The notes under the pieces were generated by a model. The model saw only the letters and a program-made list of their open reading frames with translations. It ran no database searches and was not told the origin of the DNA. DNA of 64,000 bases. Origin: Marihabitans asiaticum (GTDB lineage: Bacteria > Actinomycetota > Actinomycetes > Actinomycetales > Dermatophilaceae). Position numbers and translations under genes: made by a program. Below are positions 17,082 through 26,667 of the stretch, piece after piece. The stretch is from positions 124,001 through 188,000 of the forward strand of contig NZ_VIUW01000001.1 in NCBI RefSeq assembly GCF_007828725.1. Direction: 5' to 3'. The first letter of the stretch is position 1, and each line of letters begins with the position of its first letter.

Positions 17082-18650
17082 ATGACACTCGCACCCGAGA
17101 ACAAGACGAAGAAGGCCAAGAAGCTGTCGATGAAGGCCCGCTACGAGGCCCTCACCCGCGGCCTCGACTGGGAGCCGTCCTACGTCGAGAAGGACGAGAT
17201 GTTCCCGCACCTCGACTACGAGGGCATCAAGATCCACGACTGGGCGGCCTGGGAGGACCCCTTCCGCCTGACGATCGACGCCTACTGCAAGTACCAGGCC
17301 GAGAAGGACAAGCGCCTCTACGCCGTCCTCGACGGCTTCGCGCAGGGGCAGGGCCACCTCGGTCTGACCGATGCGAGCTACCTCAACGCGATGAAGATCT
17401 TCATCCAGGGCGTCACCCCGCTCGAGTACGGCGCCCACCGGCACTTCGCCTACCTGGCGCGGCACTTCGCCGGACCCGGCCCGCGGTTTGCGGCACTGTG
17501 CCAGTCGATCGACGAGATCCGTCACATGCAGACCGAGATCCACACCCTGTCCAACTACAACAAGTACTACTCGGGCTTCCACAACTGGCCGGAGGAGTAC
17601 GACCGGGTCTGGTACCTGTCGGTGCCCAAGAGCTTCTTCGAGGACGCACTGTCCTGCGGGCCCTTCGAGTTCCTCATCGCGGTCGGCTTCTCCTTCGAGT
17701 ACCTGCTGACCAACCTGCTCTTCGTGCCCTTCATGTCCGGGTCGTCCTTCAACGGCGACCTGCCGACGATGACCTTCGGCTTCTCGGCGCAGTCCGACGA
17801 GTCGCGGCACATGACCCTGGGCCTCGAGGCGATCAAGTTCCTCCTCGAGCAGGACGAGGCCAACGTCCCGATCGTCCAGGGCTGGATCGACAAGTGGTTC
17901 TGGCGCTCCTACCGCGTCACCGCACTCGTCGCCCAGATGCTCGACTACATGCTCCCGCGCAAGGTCATGAGCTGGAAGGAGTCCTTCGAGCTGTACTTCG
18001 AGGAGCAGATGCTCGGTGGCCTCTTCGAGGACCTCGCCTTCTACGGCATCACGCCTCCGCGCCACGTCGAGGACGCCATCAAGGAGAAGGAGATCCTCTC
18101 CCACCAGGTGTACTGGACCCTCTACCAGTTCTCCTTCGCGGCCGCCTTCACGACGAGCGCTCCGAGCGACGAGCACATGGACTGGCTCTCGCAGGCCTAC
18201 CCCGACACCTTCGACACCCACTACCGACCGCTCTGGGAGAAGGAGAAGAAGAATATCGAGGCCGGCGGACGGCATTTCGCGCCGGGCCTGCCCCAGCTGT
18301 GCCAGGTCTGTCAGGTGCCGATGCTCTTCACCGAGCCCGGCGACGCGACCACCTTCGCCCAGCGCGAGTCCGAGTTCGAGGGCGAGATCTACCACACCTG
18401 CTCCAACGGCTGTCAGTGGATCTTCGAGCGCGAGCCGGAGAAGTACCGCCAGGCCTGGCTGCCCGTGCACCAGATCTACCAGGGCAACTGCGGGGGCCCG
18501 ACCGTGCCGGAGGTGCTTGAGTGGTACGGCCTGCAGGACGGCGACGCCGGTGAGTACATCGGATCGCGCGACCACCGGAACTGGCAGGCCTGGCAGGGCG
18601 AGGCCGCAGCCGACACCGCCACCCCCGACGAGACGAAGGCAGGTGCCTGA
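17082..18650 (+). CDS. dmpN: phenol hydroxylase alpha (P3) catalytic subunit, DmpN
   Basis: 522 residues. This is the diiron oxygenase subunit that hydroxylates phenol (and often methylphenols or benzene) to catechol. The two metal-binding motifs DEIRH (144-148) and DESRH (239-243) are present, as in all bacterial multicomponent monooxygenases. The C-terminal region contains CQVCQVP and HTCSNGCQWIFE (YHS-like), typical of phenol hydroxylase large subunits. Length fits DmpN (about 515). The N-terminus is Lys-rich. It is preceded by AGGAGAG. Confidence 0.96.
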   Translation: MTLAPENKTKKAKKLSMKARYEALTRGLDWEPSYVEKDEMFPHLDYEGIKIHDWAAWEDPFRLTIDAYCKYQAEKDKRLYAVLDGFAQGQGHLGLTDASYLNAMKIFIQGVTPLEYGAHRHFAYLARHFAGPGPRFAALCQSIDEIRHMQTEIHTLSNYNKYYSGFHNWPEEYDRVWYLSVPKSFFEDALSCGPFEFLIAVGFSFEYLLTNLLFVPFMSGSSFNGDLPTMTFGFSAQSDESRHMTLGLEAIKFLLEQDEANVPIVQGWIDKWFWRSYRVTALVAQMLDYMLPRKVMSWKESFELYFEEQMLGGLFEDLAFYGITPPRHVEDAIKEKEILSHQVYWTLYQFSFAAAFTTSAPSDEHMDWLSQAYPDTFDTHYRPLWEKEKKNIEAGGRHFAPGLPQLCQVCQVPMLFTEPGDATTFAQRESEFEGEIYHTCSNGCQWIFEREPEKYRQAWLPVHQIYQGNCGGPTVPEVLEWYGLQDGDAGEYIGSRDHRNWQAWQGEAAADTATPDETKAGA

Positions 18651-18651
18651 C

Positions 18652-18978
18652 ATGGCGGTCAAGAGTATGGGTGAGTACGACTTCCCCTCCCGCTCCCGGC
18701 AGGAGCTCTACGGCGACGACCAGCTCGTCTCCGTGTGGTTCCAGGACACGATGTGGTTCGCCTCCCCGGCGATGTTCCGGGCACCGAGGGCGATGACCTG
18801 GGCCGACTTCCGGGACCAGATGTTCGTGCCCTTCGCCGAGGAGGACCCCGACTACGACCCCGCTGCCCCCCGCACGTGGATGCTGCACGGCGCCCCCTTC
18901 GAGCCGCGTGACGACCAGACGCTCGCCGAGCTCGGCGTCCGTCACAAGGACGTCATCGGCACCCGCGTGGCCGCCTGA
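18652..18978 (+). CDS. dmpO: phenol hydroxylase P4 subunit, DmpO
   Basis: 108 residues from ATG 18652, one base after the dmpN stop. The small gamma subunit of the hydroxylase, with the family pattern MGEYDFPSRSRQELYGDDQL, FVPFAEEDPDYDP and LGVRHKDVIGTRV. Length matches DmpO (about 118). It completes the alpha-beta-gamma hydroxylase with DmpL and DmpN. A strong hairpin follows the stop. Confidence 0.93.
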   Translation: MAVKSMGEYDFPSRSRQELYGDDQLVSVWFQDTMWFASPAMFRAPRAMTWADFRDQMFVPFAEEDPDYDPAAPRTWMLHGAPFEPRDDQTLAELGVRHKDVIGTRVAA

Positions 18979-19045
18979 GGTGGAGACGACGATTCCCTGA
19001 GGCGCTCCTGCGTCGCGCTGCGGGGAATCGTCGTCTCCTCCACCT
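18979..19045. terminator. long hairpin between dmpO and dmpP
   Basis: Inverted repeat: left arm GTGGAGACGACGATTCCC (from 18980) and right arm GGGAATCGTCGTCTC followed by TCCAC (to about 19044), with one unpaired base and a loop of about 25 nt. There is no T tract, as usual for actinobacterial hairpins. It lies inside the hydroxylase operon, 50 bp before the reductase gene, so it may attenuate read-through or protect the upstream message. Confidence 0.75.
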
Positions 19046-19094
19046 CCCTCACAAGCCGTCAGCTCCCCCCTTCGTCCCGCTCGAGGAGAGACCC

Positions 19095-20195
19095 ATGACC
19101 ACCCACACGATCACCGTCGAACCCGTCGGTCGCGAGGTCGAGTGCGAGGAGGACCAGACGATCCTCGACGCCTGCCTGCGGGCGGGGGTGTGGCTGCCGC
19201 ACAGCTGCACCCACGGCACCTGCGCGACCTGCAAGGTCGACAAGCTCGACGGCGAGGTGGACCTGGGCGAGGCGAGCTCCTTCGCACTGATGGACTTCGA
19301 GCGGGACGAGGGCAAGCTGCTCACCTGCTGCGCGAAGCCCCGCGGGGACGTGACGATCGAGGCCGACCTCGACGTCGACGAGGACATGGAGGTCTACCCC
19401 GTCGACGACTACATCGGCACGGTCACCCTCATCGAGGACATCGCCACCGAGACCAAGCGGGTCGTCGTCGAGCTCGACCGGGAGATCGGCTTCAACGCGG
19501 GGCAGTACATGAAGTTCGTCGTGCCGGCCGACGACGCCGGCGGCGAAGAGGTCGACCGCACCTGGTCGATCGCCTCACCCCCGGGGGAGAGCACCGCGCT
19601 GGAGTTCCACGTGCGCAACGTCAAGGGTGGTCGCGGCACCGACGGGTGGGTCTTCTCCCGCCTCGCGGAGGGCGACCAGGTGCGGATGTCCGGCCCGTAC
19701 GGGCGGTTCGTGCTCAAGACCGGCGACGACCGCCACGCGATCATGGTCGGGGGTGGCACGGGGGTCGCCCCGCTGAAGTCGATGATCAAGCATGCCCTCG
19801 GCGATGGTGAGTACGAGGGCGAGATCACCCTCTACGCCGGGGGCCGCGGACGGGAGTGGCTCTACGACGTCGCTGAGTTCCGCGAGCTCGAAGCCGAGCA
19901 CGACAACTTCACCTTCCGTCCCTGCCTGTCCGAGGAGACCGCGGAGCAGGTCAGCGCGGCTGGTGAGGACGCCCAGGGGTATGGCTTCGGCATGGTCACC
20001 GATGTCATCGCCGCCGACCACGAGCGGCTGAGCGGATGCACCGGGTACCTGTGCGGCCCACCGGCGATGGTCGACGCCGCACTGAAGACGCTCATGAGCC
20101 TGCGCCTCTTCCCCCGGGACATCTACCGCGAGGACTTCTTCAACGAGGCCGACAAGGACGGCGGTGGCGTGAAGTCACCCCTGATCAAGCGATGA
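19095..20195 (+). CDS. dmpP: phenol hydroxylase reductase (P5), DmpP
   Basis: 366 residues. Transfers electrons from NADH through FAD and a [2Fe-2S] centre to the diiron subunit. The N-terminal ferredoxin domain has C38-x4-C43-x2-C46 and C78. The FAD-binding motif RTWSIAS is near 155-161, and the NAD-binding motif GGGTGVAP is near 219-226. The C-terminal CGPPAMVDA is the usual FNR-family end. Length is close to DmpP (353). A GAGGAGAG ribosome-binding site precedes the start. The stop overlaps the next start as ATGA. Confidence 0.95.
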   Translation: MTTHTITVEPVGREVECEEDQTILDACLRAGVWLPHSCTHGTCATCKVDKLDGEVDLGEASSFALMDFERDEGKLLTCCAKPRGDVTIEADLDVDEDMEVYPVDDYIGTVTLIEDIATETKRVVVELDREIGFNAGQYMKFVVPADDAGGEEVDRTWSIASPPGESTALEFHVRNVKGGRGTDGWVFSRLAEGDQVRMSGPYGRFVLKTGDDRHAIMVGGGTGVAPLKSMIKHALGDGEYEGEITLYAGGRGREWLYDVAEFRELEAEHDNFTFRPCLSEETAEQVSAAGEDAQGYGFGMVTDVIAADHERLSGCTGYLCGPPAMVDAALKTLMSLRLFPRDIYREDFFNEADKDGGGVKSPLIKR

Positions 20196-21031
20196 GCTCG
20201 CGCAACCCGGAGATCGGTCGCCTTGTCCCGACGGGCGCGCTGCGCACCAACGTCCGACATCGCGGGCGAAGGGGTGACGAAGCCGACGTCGTCCTCCTCC
20301 TGCACGGGTCCGGGCCGGGGGTCAGTGCCTGGGCCAACTAGCGGCTGCAGCTGCCCGAGCTGGCCCGGTACCACCGGGTGATCGCCCCGGACCTCGCCGG
20401 GTTCGGCTTCACCGAGTGTCCGGTCGGCACGACCTTCGACCAGGGGGTCTGGTTGCAGCAGGTGGTCGACCTGCTCGACGCTCTCGAGGTCGCCCGGGTG
20501 CACGTCGTCGGCAACTCCTTCGGCGGGTCGATGGCGCTCGCGCTCGCCATCGACCACCCGGACCGGGTCGACCGCCTCGTGCTCATGGGCAGCGTCGGGG
20601 TCCCCTTCGAGATCACCGACGGGCTGGATCGGGTGTGGGGCTTCGACCCCGATCGTGACGACATGGGCGAGCTGATGCGTAACGTCTTCGCCTACGACGA
20701 CTCACTCATCACCGAGGAGCTGGTGGCCAGCCGGCAGCAGGCGAGCATGCGACCACGGACGCGGGCGGCCTTCTCCGCAATGTTTCCTGAGCCCCGGCAG
20801 CGGTGGGTTGACGCCATGGCGCACGATGAGGCGAGCATCCGGGCGATCAAGGCGCGCACCCTGGTTGTCCACGGGCGCGACGACAACGTGATCCCGCTGC
20901 AGAACTCGCTCACCCTGCTGGACTGGATCGACGACAGTCGCCTGCACGTCTTCGGCCGTTGCGGGCACTGGACCCAGGTCGAGCACAGCACCGCCTTCAC
21001 CGAACTCCTCCTGGACTTCTTCGCGGAGTAG
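20192..21031 (+). pseudogene. dmpD: 2-hydroxymuconic semialdehyde hydrolase gene interrupted by an in-frame TAG
   Basis: From ATG 20192 the frame encodes an alpha/beta hydrolase of 279 residues, but codon 50 (20339-20341) is TAG. The context is GVSAWAN-stop-RLQLPELARYHRVIAPD. The paralogue at 38325 has Trp at this place (GVSAWANW), so a single TGG-to-TAG change explains it. Beyond the stop the frame is intact, with nucleophile S109 (GNSFGG), an Asp in HGRDD and a His in CGHWTQVEH, and no further damage. The enzyme would hydrolyse the meta-cleavage product to 2-hydroxypentadienoate. A downstream restart at ATG 20378 would lack the oxyanion region. Recent inactivation, readthrough or sequencing error are all possible. 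Confidence 0.88.
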
Positions 21032-21035
21032 CGCG

Positions 21036-21800
21036 CTAGATCCCGGAGTCTCTCAGCGTTCGGCTGAGGGTGAAGGCGGCAGTGCGGACGGCGATGCCGA
21101 GGGTGCCCGGGTCGATCGAGCGGGTCGGCCCGGTGACCGACAGCCCGGCACGGACCTTGCGGTCCGCCCCGAAGACCGGGGCAGCGACGCACGACACCCC
21201 GGCCGTGGACTCCTCGAGGTCGAGGGCCATGCCGACCGTGCGGATCTTGCGCATCTCGTAGGTGAAGGCCTGCGGGGTGTGAATGGTGCGTGGGGTGACC
21301 CGATGCAGACCGGTGTCGATGCAGGCCTGCACGGCCGCGGTGGAGGAGTAGGCGAGGATCACCTTGCCGACGCCCGTGGCATGCGCGGGTATCCGGCCGC
21401 CGACCTTCGAGGCGATCCCGCTCTGGGCGCCGAGGATGCGCACGTAGACCACATCGGTCCCGTCGAGCACCGCGAGGTGGATGCGGCGGTGGGTCGCTTC
21501 GCGCAGGTCCTCCATCACCGCCTCGGCGGCGTCTGCCAGGTCGCGTCGCACCGGCACCTGGGCTCCGAGCTCGAAGAGCTTGGCGCCGAGCTGGATCCGG
21601 GAGTCCGCCCGCGCGAGCACGCCGACATCGACGAGCTGGCCGACGAGCCGGTGGACGCTCGAGGGTGCCATGCCGGTGGCTCGAGCCAGACCCCGGATCG
21701 TGTCGGCGCCCTCGGCGACAGCCTCGAGGAGGCAGGTCGCGCGGGCGATGACTCCGGCTTCGCCCGGTCCGGCGAGGGTGTTCCGCTCTGCGGGACGCAT
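21036..21800 (-). CDS. IclR family transcriptional regulator (1)
   Basis: About 254 residues from ATG 21800. The frame is open further, to GTG 21899, which would nearly abut the divergent regulator, so I prefer the inner start. The N-terminal winged helix (IRGLARATGMAPSSVHRLVGQLVDVGVL) is followed by the IclR effector domain (IHLAVLDGTDVVYVRI, IPAHATGVGKVILA, AGVSCVAAPVFGADRKVRAGLSVTGP). IclR proteins often control aromatic-acid pathways. It is transcribed away from the second IclR gene and toward dmpD. The effector is unknown. Confidence 0.85.
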   Translation of the reverse strand: MRPAERNTLAGPGEAGVIARATCLLEAVAEGADTIRGLARATGMAPSSVHRLVGQLVDVGVLARADSRIQLGAKLFELGAQVPVRRDLADAAEAVMEDLREATHRRIHLAVLDGTDVVYVRILGAQSGIASKVGGRIPAHATGVGKVILAYSSTAAVQACIDTGLHRVTPRTIHTPQAFTYEMRKIRTVGMALDLEESTAGVSCVAAPVFGADRKVRAGLSVTGPTRSIDPGTLGIAVRTAAFTLSRTLRDSGI

Positions 21801-21901
21801 TCCTTGATGATGCCGGATCGGCACGCGATCGTCGACCACCAGGGCATACCCGCCGGCGAGATCCACCAGCTGGCGACCCCACGCGTCGAAGGAGACCACG
21901 C

Positions 21902-22729
21902 ATGAGCGCCGACCCCGTCCTCCCGAGAGTCACTATGGCCGAGGACCCGTGGTGCACGACCACCCCGAAGCGGGTCGCGCCCGAGTCCGGCGGCCTTCGA
22001 TCCGTGACGACCGCGCTCGACGTGCTCGAGTGCTTCGCCTCCGACGGTGATCTCGGGGTCTCTGACATCGCTCGGCGCCTCGGCGTCGCCAAGAGCACCG
22101 CGCACCGGGTGCTCAGCACCCTGGCCGGACGCGGCTTCATCGAGCAGGACCGCGACACCGGCCTCTATCGCCTCGGCCTGCACCTCTTCGAGCTGGGCAT
22201 GCTCGTCCAGGCACGTCACCCCCTTCGCCATGCCGCCCTGCCGACCCTGCGACAGGTGGCCGCCCAGACCGGGCACACCGTCAACCTCGGGGTCGCCGAC
22301 GGCCCGGACGTCGTCTTCGTCGAGCGGATCGAGATGGGCGAAGGGGGTCGCGTCCTCGGTCACGCGGGTCGCCGCTTCCCCGCCCACGTGACGGCGACCG
22401 GGAAGGCGCTCGCCGCGTTCGACGGTGAGCTCGACCGGGCCCGCCGGGCAGCCGGCTTCCCCCCGCGCGCCCGCTGCACAGTGCGTACCGAGGCGCAGTG
22501 GGACGACACCCTGCAGGGCGTGCGACTGGGCGGTTACGCGATGGCGGTCGACGAGTCCTTCGACGGGATCACCTCGATCGCCGTGCCGGTGCTGCGCGGC
22601 CAGCACGCGATCGCGTGCGTCTCGGTCTTCGGACCGACCGATGCCGTGCACCCGCAGGTCGACCGGATCGTGCCCCTGCTGCGGGCTGCCAGCCGGCGGA
22701 TCAGCCTGGCCACTCCCTTCGGCCGGTAG
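21902..22729 (+). CDS. IclR family transcriptional regulator (2)
   Basis: 275 residues from ATG 21902 with AAGGAG 8 bp upstream. The winged helix is at about 35-90 (LGVSDIARRLGVAKSTAHRVLSTLAGRGFI). The effector-binding domain follows, with HTVNLGVADGPDVVFVERIE, FPAHVTATGKALAA and GITSIAVPVLRGQHAIACVSVFGP. It is only moderately like its divergent neighbour, so they are separate regulators and not a recent duplication. Next on the same strand are dmpEFGHIC, making this a likely regulator of the lower pathway. Confidence 0.9.
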   Translation: MSADPVLPRVTMAEDPWCTTTPKRVAPESGGLRSVTTALDVLECFASDGDLGVSDIARRLGVAKSTAHRVLSTLAGRGFIEQDRDTGLYRLGLHLFELGMLVQARHPLRHAALPTLRQVAAQTGHTVNLGVADGPDVVFVERIEMGEGGRVLGHAGRRFPAHVTATGKALAAFDGELDRARRAAGFPPRARCTVRTEAQWDDTLQGVRLGGYAMAVDESFDGITSIAVPVLRGQHAIACVSVFGPTDAVHPQVDRIVPLLRAASRRISLATPFGR

Positions 22730-22894
22730 CGCCTCCACACCACCCACCACCCACCATCCGCCGTCCCTAGGTGCGAAGGGGGTGTTCAGGTGAGCGGGAC
22801 GAAGGGGGTGAGGCGTTCCCCGGCGAAGAACGACGGCGGAGGGTCGGCCTCGCGCGGGCCTACCGTCGAGCCATCCCCACGAGCGAGGAGAGCG

Positions 22895-23686
22895 ATGGGC
22901 CAGGCCAGCCAGACCCTGCAGGACGCCGCGGCGGCCCTGCTCGCGGCGTACGAGAGCGGCACCGCGACCCCGCCTTTGACCGAGACCTACGACGACCTGG
23001 GCGTCGCCGATGCCTACGCGATCCAGCTCGAGCAGGTTCGCTCGTGGACCGCCGCGGGTCGCACGGTCGTCGGGCACAAGGTGGGGCTGACCTCGGCGCA
23101 GGTGCAGAAGCAGCTCGGGGTGGACACGCCCGACTTCGGTCACCTCATGGACGACTTCGCCTACCTCGAGCACGACCCCATCCCCGTCGGCCGGTTCCTC
23201 CAGCCCAAGGTCGAGCCGGAGATCGCCTTCGTCCTCGGCAAGCCCCTGCAGGGCCCGGGGGTGACCCTCACTCAGGCGATCGATGCCGTCGACTACGTGC
23301 TGCCGGCGATCGAGATCGTCGACAGCAGGATCGCCGACTGGCGGATCACCCTCGTCGACACCGTCGCCGACAACGCCAGCTCCGGTGCCTACGTCCTCGG
23401 ATCCACCCCGACCCGCCTCGAGGATGTCGACCTGCGCCTGACCGGCTGCGTCTTCACCCGCAACTCCCAGATCGTCGGGACGGGTGCCGGCGGCGCCGTC
23501 CTCGGATCACCGATCTCGAGCCTGGTCTGGCTCGCCAACACCGTCGGCGCGCTCGGCACCAGCCTCGATGCCGGCCACGTCGTCCTGCCCGGATCGGTGA
23601 CCCCGATGTCCCCGGTCGCCGCGGGCGACAGCTTCACCGCAACCTTCGCCGGCATCGGCAGCGTCACCGCCCGGTTCGCGTCGTGA
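22895..23686 (+). CDS. dmpE: 2-oxopent-4-enoate hydratase (DmpE/MhpD type)
   Basis: 263 residues from ATG 22895 (GCGAGGAGAGCG upstream); the frame is open to GTG 22790, but that leader is low-complexity and encoded largely by two copies of CGAAGGGGG. Adds water to 2-hydroxypenta-2,4-dienoate to give 4-hydroxy-2-oxovalerate. The fumarylacetoacetate-hydrolase-like fold shows in [24 protein letters not shown], the acidic metal ligands in [10 protein letters not shown] and [11 protein letters not shown], and the [11 protein letters not shown] loop. It is paralogous to the decarboxylase gene dmpH 3 kb downstream. Confidence 0.92.
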   Translation: MGQASQTLQDAAAALLAAYESGTATPPLTETYDDLGVADAYAIQLEQVRSWTAAGRTVVGHKVGLTSAQVQKQLGVDTPDFGHLMDDFAYLEHDPIPVGRFLQPKVEPEIAFVLGKPLQGPGVTLTQAIDAVDYVLPAIEIVDSRIADWRITLVDTVADNASSGAYVLGSTPTRLEDVDLRLTGCVFTRNSQIVGTGAGGAVLGSPISSLVWLANTVGALGTSLDAGHVVLPGSVTPMSPVAAGDSFTATFAGIGSVTARFAS

Positions 23687-23720
23687 CGGCGCCGTCACCC
23701 CCTTCGAAAGGACACCGACC

Positions 23721-24755
23721 ATGACCCCACGGACGAAGGGGACCGCAGCGATCGTCGGTCCCGGCAACATCGGGACCGACCTGATGTTCAAGCTCATGCG
23801 TCGCTCGGAGGTGCTCGAGCCGCGCTGGATGATCGGCGTCGACCCCGCCTCGGACGGGCTGCGGCGGGCGGCGAGCCTGGGCCTGGAGGCGAGTCACGAA
23901 GGGGTGGACTGGCTGCTCGCGCAGGACGAGCTGCCTGACGTCGTCTTCGAGTGCACCTCGGCCAAGGCGCACGAGGCCAACGCGCCGAAGTACGCCGAGG
24001 CCGGGGTCCTGGCCGTCGACCTCACCCCGGCAGCGGTCGGGCCGTACCTCTGCCCGCCGGTCAACCTCGACTTCACCCTCGACGCGCCGAACGTCAACAT
24101 GATCACCTGCGGCGGCCAGGCGACCACGCCGATCGTCGCCGCCGTCTCGTCCGTGGTCGAGGTGCCCTACGCCGAGATCGTGGCCTCGATCTCCAGCAAG
24201 TCCGCCGGCCCGGGCACCCGGGCCAACATCGACGAGTTCACCGAGACCACCTCGCAGGCCCTCGAGGTCGTCGGCGGCGCGAAGAAGGGCAAGGCGATCA
24301 TCATCCTCAACCCCGTCGAGCCGCCGCTGATGATGCGCAACACCGTCTTCTGCGCCATCCCCCAGGAGGCCGCGGAGGCCGGCGAGCTCAACGACCAACT
24401 CCGCGAGTCCATCGCCGCCATGGTCGAGCGCGTCCAGGAGTACGTGCCCGGCTACCACCTGCGCGCGGAGCCGCAGTTCGACGAGGCGCGCGACCTCTGG
24501 CACGGAATGGCACGAGTGACCGTCCCGATCGAGGTCAAGGGGCGCGGTGACTACCTGCCCGACTACGCCGGCAACCTCGACATCATCACCGCGGCGGCCG
24601 CCCGCGTCGGCGACATGATGGTCGCCCACCGGCTCGGCGTCGACTCCGGCTGGGTCCCGGCGGATGACGCCGGTGACGCTGCACCCCTCGAGGCTCCTCC
24701 GTCGCACCTCGGGGAGCGATCCCAGGACGCGCGCCACCAGGAGGTCTCGGCATGA
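23721..24755 (+). CDS. dmpF: acetaldehyde dehydrogenase (acylating), DmpF/MhpF
   Basis: 344 residues. Converts acetaldehyde, CoA and NAD+ to acetyl-CoA and is channelled from the aldolase DmpG. The NAD-binding loop [17 protein letters not shown] lies at the N-terminus. The catalytic Cys is in [14 protein letters not shown] (about residue 130). The conserved [17 protein letters not shown] is present. It overlaps dmpG by 4 bp (ATGA), as expected for a tight enzyme pair. The N-terminal TKG is encoded by ACGAAGGGG. Confidence 0.95.
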   Translation: MTPRTKGTAAIVGPGNIGTDLMFKLMRRSEVLEPRWMIGVDPASDGLRRAASLGLEASHEGVDWLLAQDELPDVVFECTSAKAHEANAPKYAEAGVLAVDLTPAAVGPYLCPPVNLDFTLDAPNVNMITCGGQATTPIVAAVSSVVEVPYAEIVASISSKSAGPGTRANIDEFTETTSQALEVVGGAKKGKAIIILNPVEPPLMMRNTVFCAIPQEAAEAGELNDQLRESIAAMVERVQEYVPGYHLRAEPQFDEARDLWHGMARVTVPIEVKGRGDYLPDYAGNLDIITAAAARVGDMMVAHRLGVDSGWVPADDAGDAAPLEAPPSHLGERSQDARHQEVSA

Positions 24756-25849
24756 CCGAGCAGACCAGCATGACCCACCCCATCCCCGAGTTCTCCGGGG
24801 GCGTCGACGTCCGCCTGACCGACACCACGCTGCGCGACGGCTCGCACGCGATGTCGCACCAGTTCACCGAGGAGCAGGTGCGCACCACGGTGCGCGCGCT
24901 GGACCAGGCCGGTGTCCAGGTCATCGAGGTCACCCACGGCGACGGCCTGGGCGGATCGAGCTTCAACTACGGCTTCTCCGCGGTCGACGAGATGTCGCTG
25001 ATCAAGGCCGCCCGCGCCGAGGCCGAGCAGGCCAAGATCGCCGTGCTCATGCTCCCCGGTCTGGGGCGCGTCGAGGATCTGCACCAGGCGCGCGACAACG
25101 GCGCCGACATCGCCCGGATCGCCACCCACTGCACCGAGGCCGACGTCTCGATCCAGCACTTCGGTGCCGCCCGGGAGCTGGGCATGGAGACCGTCGGTTT
25201 CCTCATGCTCAGCCACATGATCGGCCCCGACGAGCTCGCCAAGCAGGCCCGGATCATGGTCGACGCCGGCTGCCAGTGCGTCTACGTCGTCGACAGCGCC
25301 GGCGCCCTGATCCTCGAGGACGTCTCCGACCGGGTCGAGGCTCTCGTGTCCGAGATCGGTCAGCACGCCCAGGTGGGCTACCACGGCCACCAGAACATGT
25401 CCTTCGGCGTCGCCAACTCGGTGCTCGCCTACCGCGCGGGAGCCAAGCAGATCGACGGCTCGCTGTGCGCCCTCGGCGCCGGGGCGGGTAACTCCCCGAC
25501 CGAGGTCCTCGCGGTCGCCTTCGAGCGGCTCGGCATCTCCACCGGCGTCGACGCGGGCGGCATCCTGGGCGCTGCTCAGGACGTCGTGCGTCCCTACATC
25601 CGCCGGCTGCCGTGGATGGACCGCAGCTCGATCACCCAGGGCTACGCCGGGGTCTACTCGAGCTTCCTCATCCACGCCGAGCGTGCGGCCGAGCGCTACG
25701 ACGTCCCCGCCCACGAGATCCTGGCCAAGGTCGGCGAGTACGGCTACGTCGGCGGTCAGGAGGACATGATCATCGACGTCGCCCTGGAGATCCAGAAGGC
25801 CAGAGAGCTCGACCTGGGCGACCTGCCCGCCCTAGGAGCGTCGCTGTGA
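24752..25849 (+). CDS. dmpG: 4-hydroxy-2-oxovalerate aldolase, DmpG
   Basis: 365 residues. Cleaves 4-hydroxy-2-oxovalerate to pyruvate and acetaldehyde with a divalent metal. The TIM-barrel signature [18 protein letters not shown] carries the metal ligand Asp and general-base region; the His ligands lie in [14 protein letters not shown] (H-x-H). The C-terminal DmpG communication domain includes the [14 protein letters not shown] end. It is overlapped by dmpF upstream and dmpH downstream, so dmpFGH are translationally coupled. Confidence 0.96.
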   Translation: MTEQTSMTHPIPEFSGGVDVRLTDTTLRDGSHAMSHQFTEEQVRTTVRALDQAGVQVIEVTHGDGLGGSSFNYGFSAVDEMSLIKAARAEAEQAKIAVLMLPGLGRVEDLHQARDNGADIARIATHCTEADVSIQHFGAARELGMETVGFLMLSHMIGPDELAKQARIMVDAGCQCVYVVDSAGALILEDVSDRVEALVSEIGQHAQVGYHGHQNMSFGVANSVLAYRAGAKQIDGSLCALGAGAGNSPTEVLAVAFERLGISTGVDAGGILGAAQDVVRPYIRRLPWMDRSSITQGYAGVYSSFLIHAERAAERYDVPAHEILAKVGEYGYVGGQEDMIIDVALEIQKARELDLGDLPALGASL

Positions 25850-26667
25850 CGGCCGGGGCGAAGGGGTCAGCCTGGGACGTCGAGTCCGTCGCCGCCGAGC
25901 TGCTCGCCTGCGAGGACGAGCGCCGCGACCGGGTGAAGTTCACCGACGAGTGGCCCGAGCTCGACGTCGCCACCGGGTACCAGATCCAGGACCTCACCCT
26001 CGCCAAGCGCCTCGAGCGCGGCGAACAGCTCATCGGGGTCAAGCTCGGCCTGACCTCCCGAGCCAAGCAGCGGCGGATGGGGGTCGACACCCCCTTCGTC
26101 GCCTGGCTCACCGACGCGATGATCCTGCCGGCCGGTGACCCGGTGCCCCAGGACAAGCTGATCCACCCGCGCATCGAGCCGGAGATCGTCTTCGTCATGG
26201 GTGAGCGGCTAGAGGGACCGGGCGTGACCGGGGCGCAGGCGATGGCCGCGGTCAAGAGCGTGCACGCCGGCGCCGAGGTCATCGACAGCCGGTACAAGGA
26301 CTTCAAGTTCACCGCCGGTGACGTCATCGCCGACAACGCCAGCTCCGGCGCCTTCGTCACCGCCGGTCTCGGGGTGCCGCCGAGCCAGGTCGACCTGGCA
26401 CTGGAGGCGGTGCTCGTCGAGGTCGGCGGCCAGGTCGTCGACAGCGCGACCGGCGCGGCCGTCCAGGGTCACCCCGGCGAGGCGCTCGCGCTCGCGGCCA
26501 ACGACCTCGCGACACGAGGCCACGCCATCGAGGCGGGGTGGATCGTGCTGACCGGCGGCATGACCGATGCGGTCTTTGCGCCCCCGGGGTCGTCCGTGGC
26601 CTGCCACTTCACCAGCCTGGGCTCGGTGCAGATCTACGGCGGCGCCGAGGGCGAAGGGGGGAGCTGA
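25846..26667 (+). CDS. dmpH: 2-oxo-3-hexenedioate (4-oxalocrotonate) decarboxylase, DmpH
   Basis: 273 residues from GTG 25846 overlapping the dmpG stop (GTGA). Decarboxylates 4-oxalocrotonate to 2-hydroxypentadienoate, joining the dehydrogenase branch to the hydratase. It shares the DmpE fold: [49 protein letters not shown] and [11 protein letters not shown]. Assigned decarboxylase rather than hydratase because it is adjacent to the tautomerase and differs from the other paralogue. The N-terminal AKG comes from GCGAAGGGG. The stop overlaps the dmpI start. Confidence 0.9.
   Translation: MTAGAKGSAWDVESVAAELLACEDERRDRVKFTDEWPELDVATGYQIQDLTLAKRLERGEQLIGVKLGLTSRAKQRRMGVDTPFVAWLTDAMILPAGDPVPQDKLIHPRIEPEIVFVMGERLEGPGVTGAQAMAAVKSVHAGAEVIDSRYKDFKFTAGDVIADNASSGAFVTAGLGVPPSQVDLALEAVLVEVGGQVVDSATGAAVQGHPGEALALAANDLATRGHAIEAGWIVLTGGMTDAVFAPPGSSVACHFTSLGSVQIYGGAEGEGGS

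Noticed and set aside
20378-21031. Separate hydrolase gene starting at ATG 20378
   Set aside because: The frame is continuous with 20192-20338 apart from one TAG, and the missing N-terminal part contains the HGSGPG oxyanion region, so it is the rest of a broken gene.
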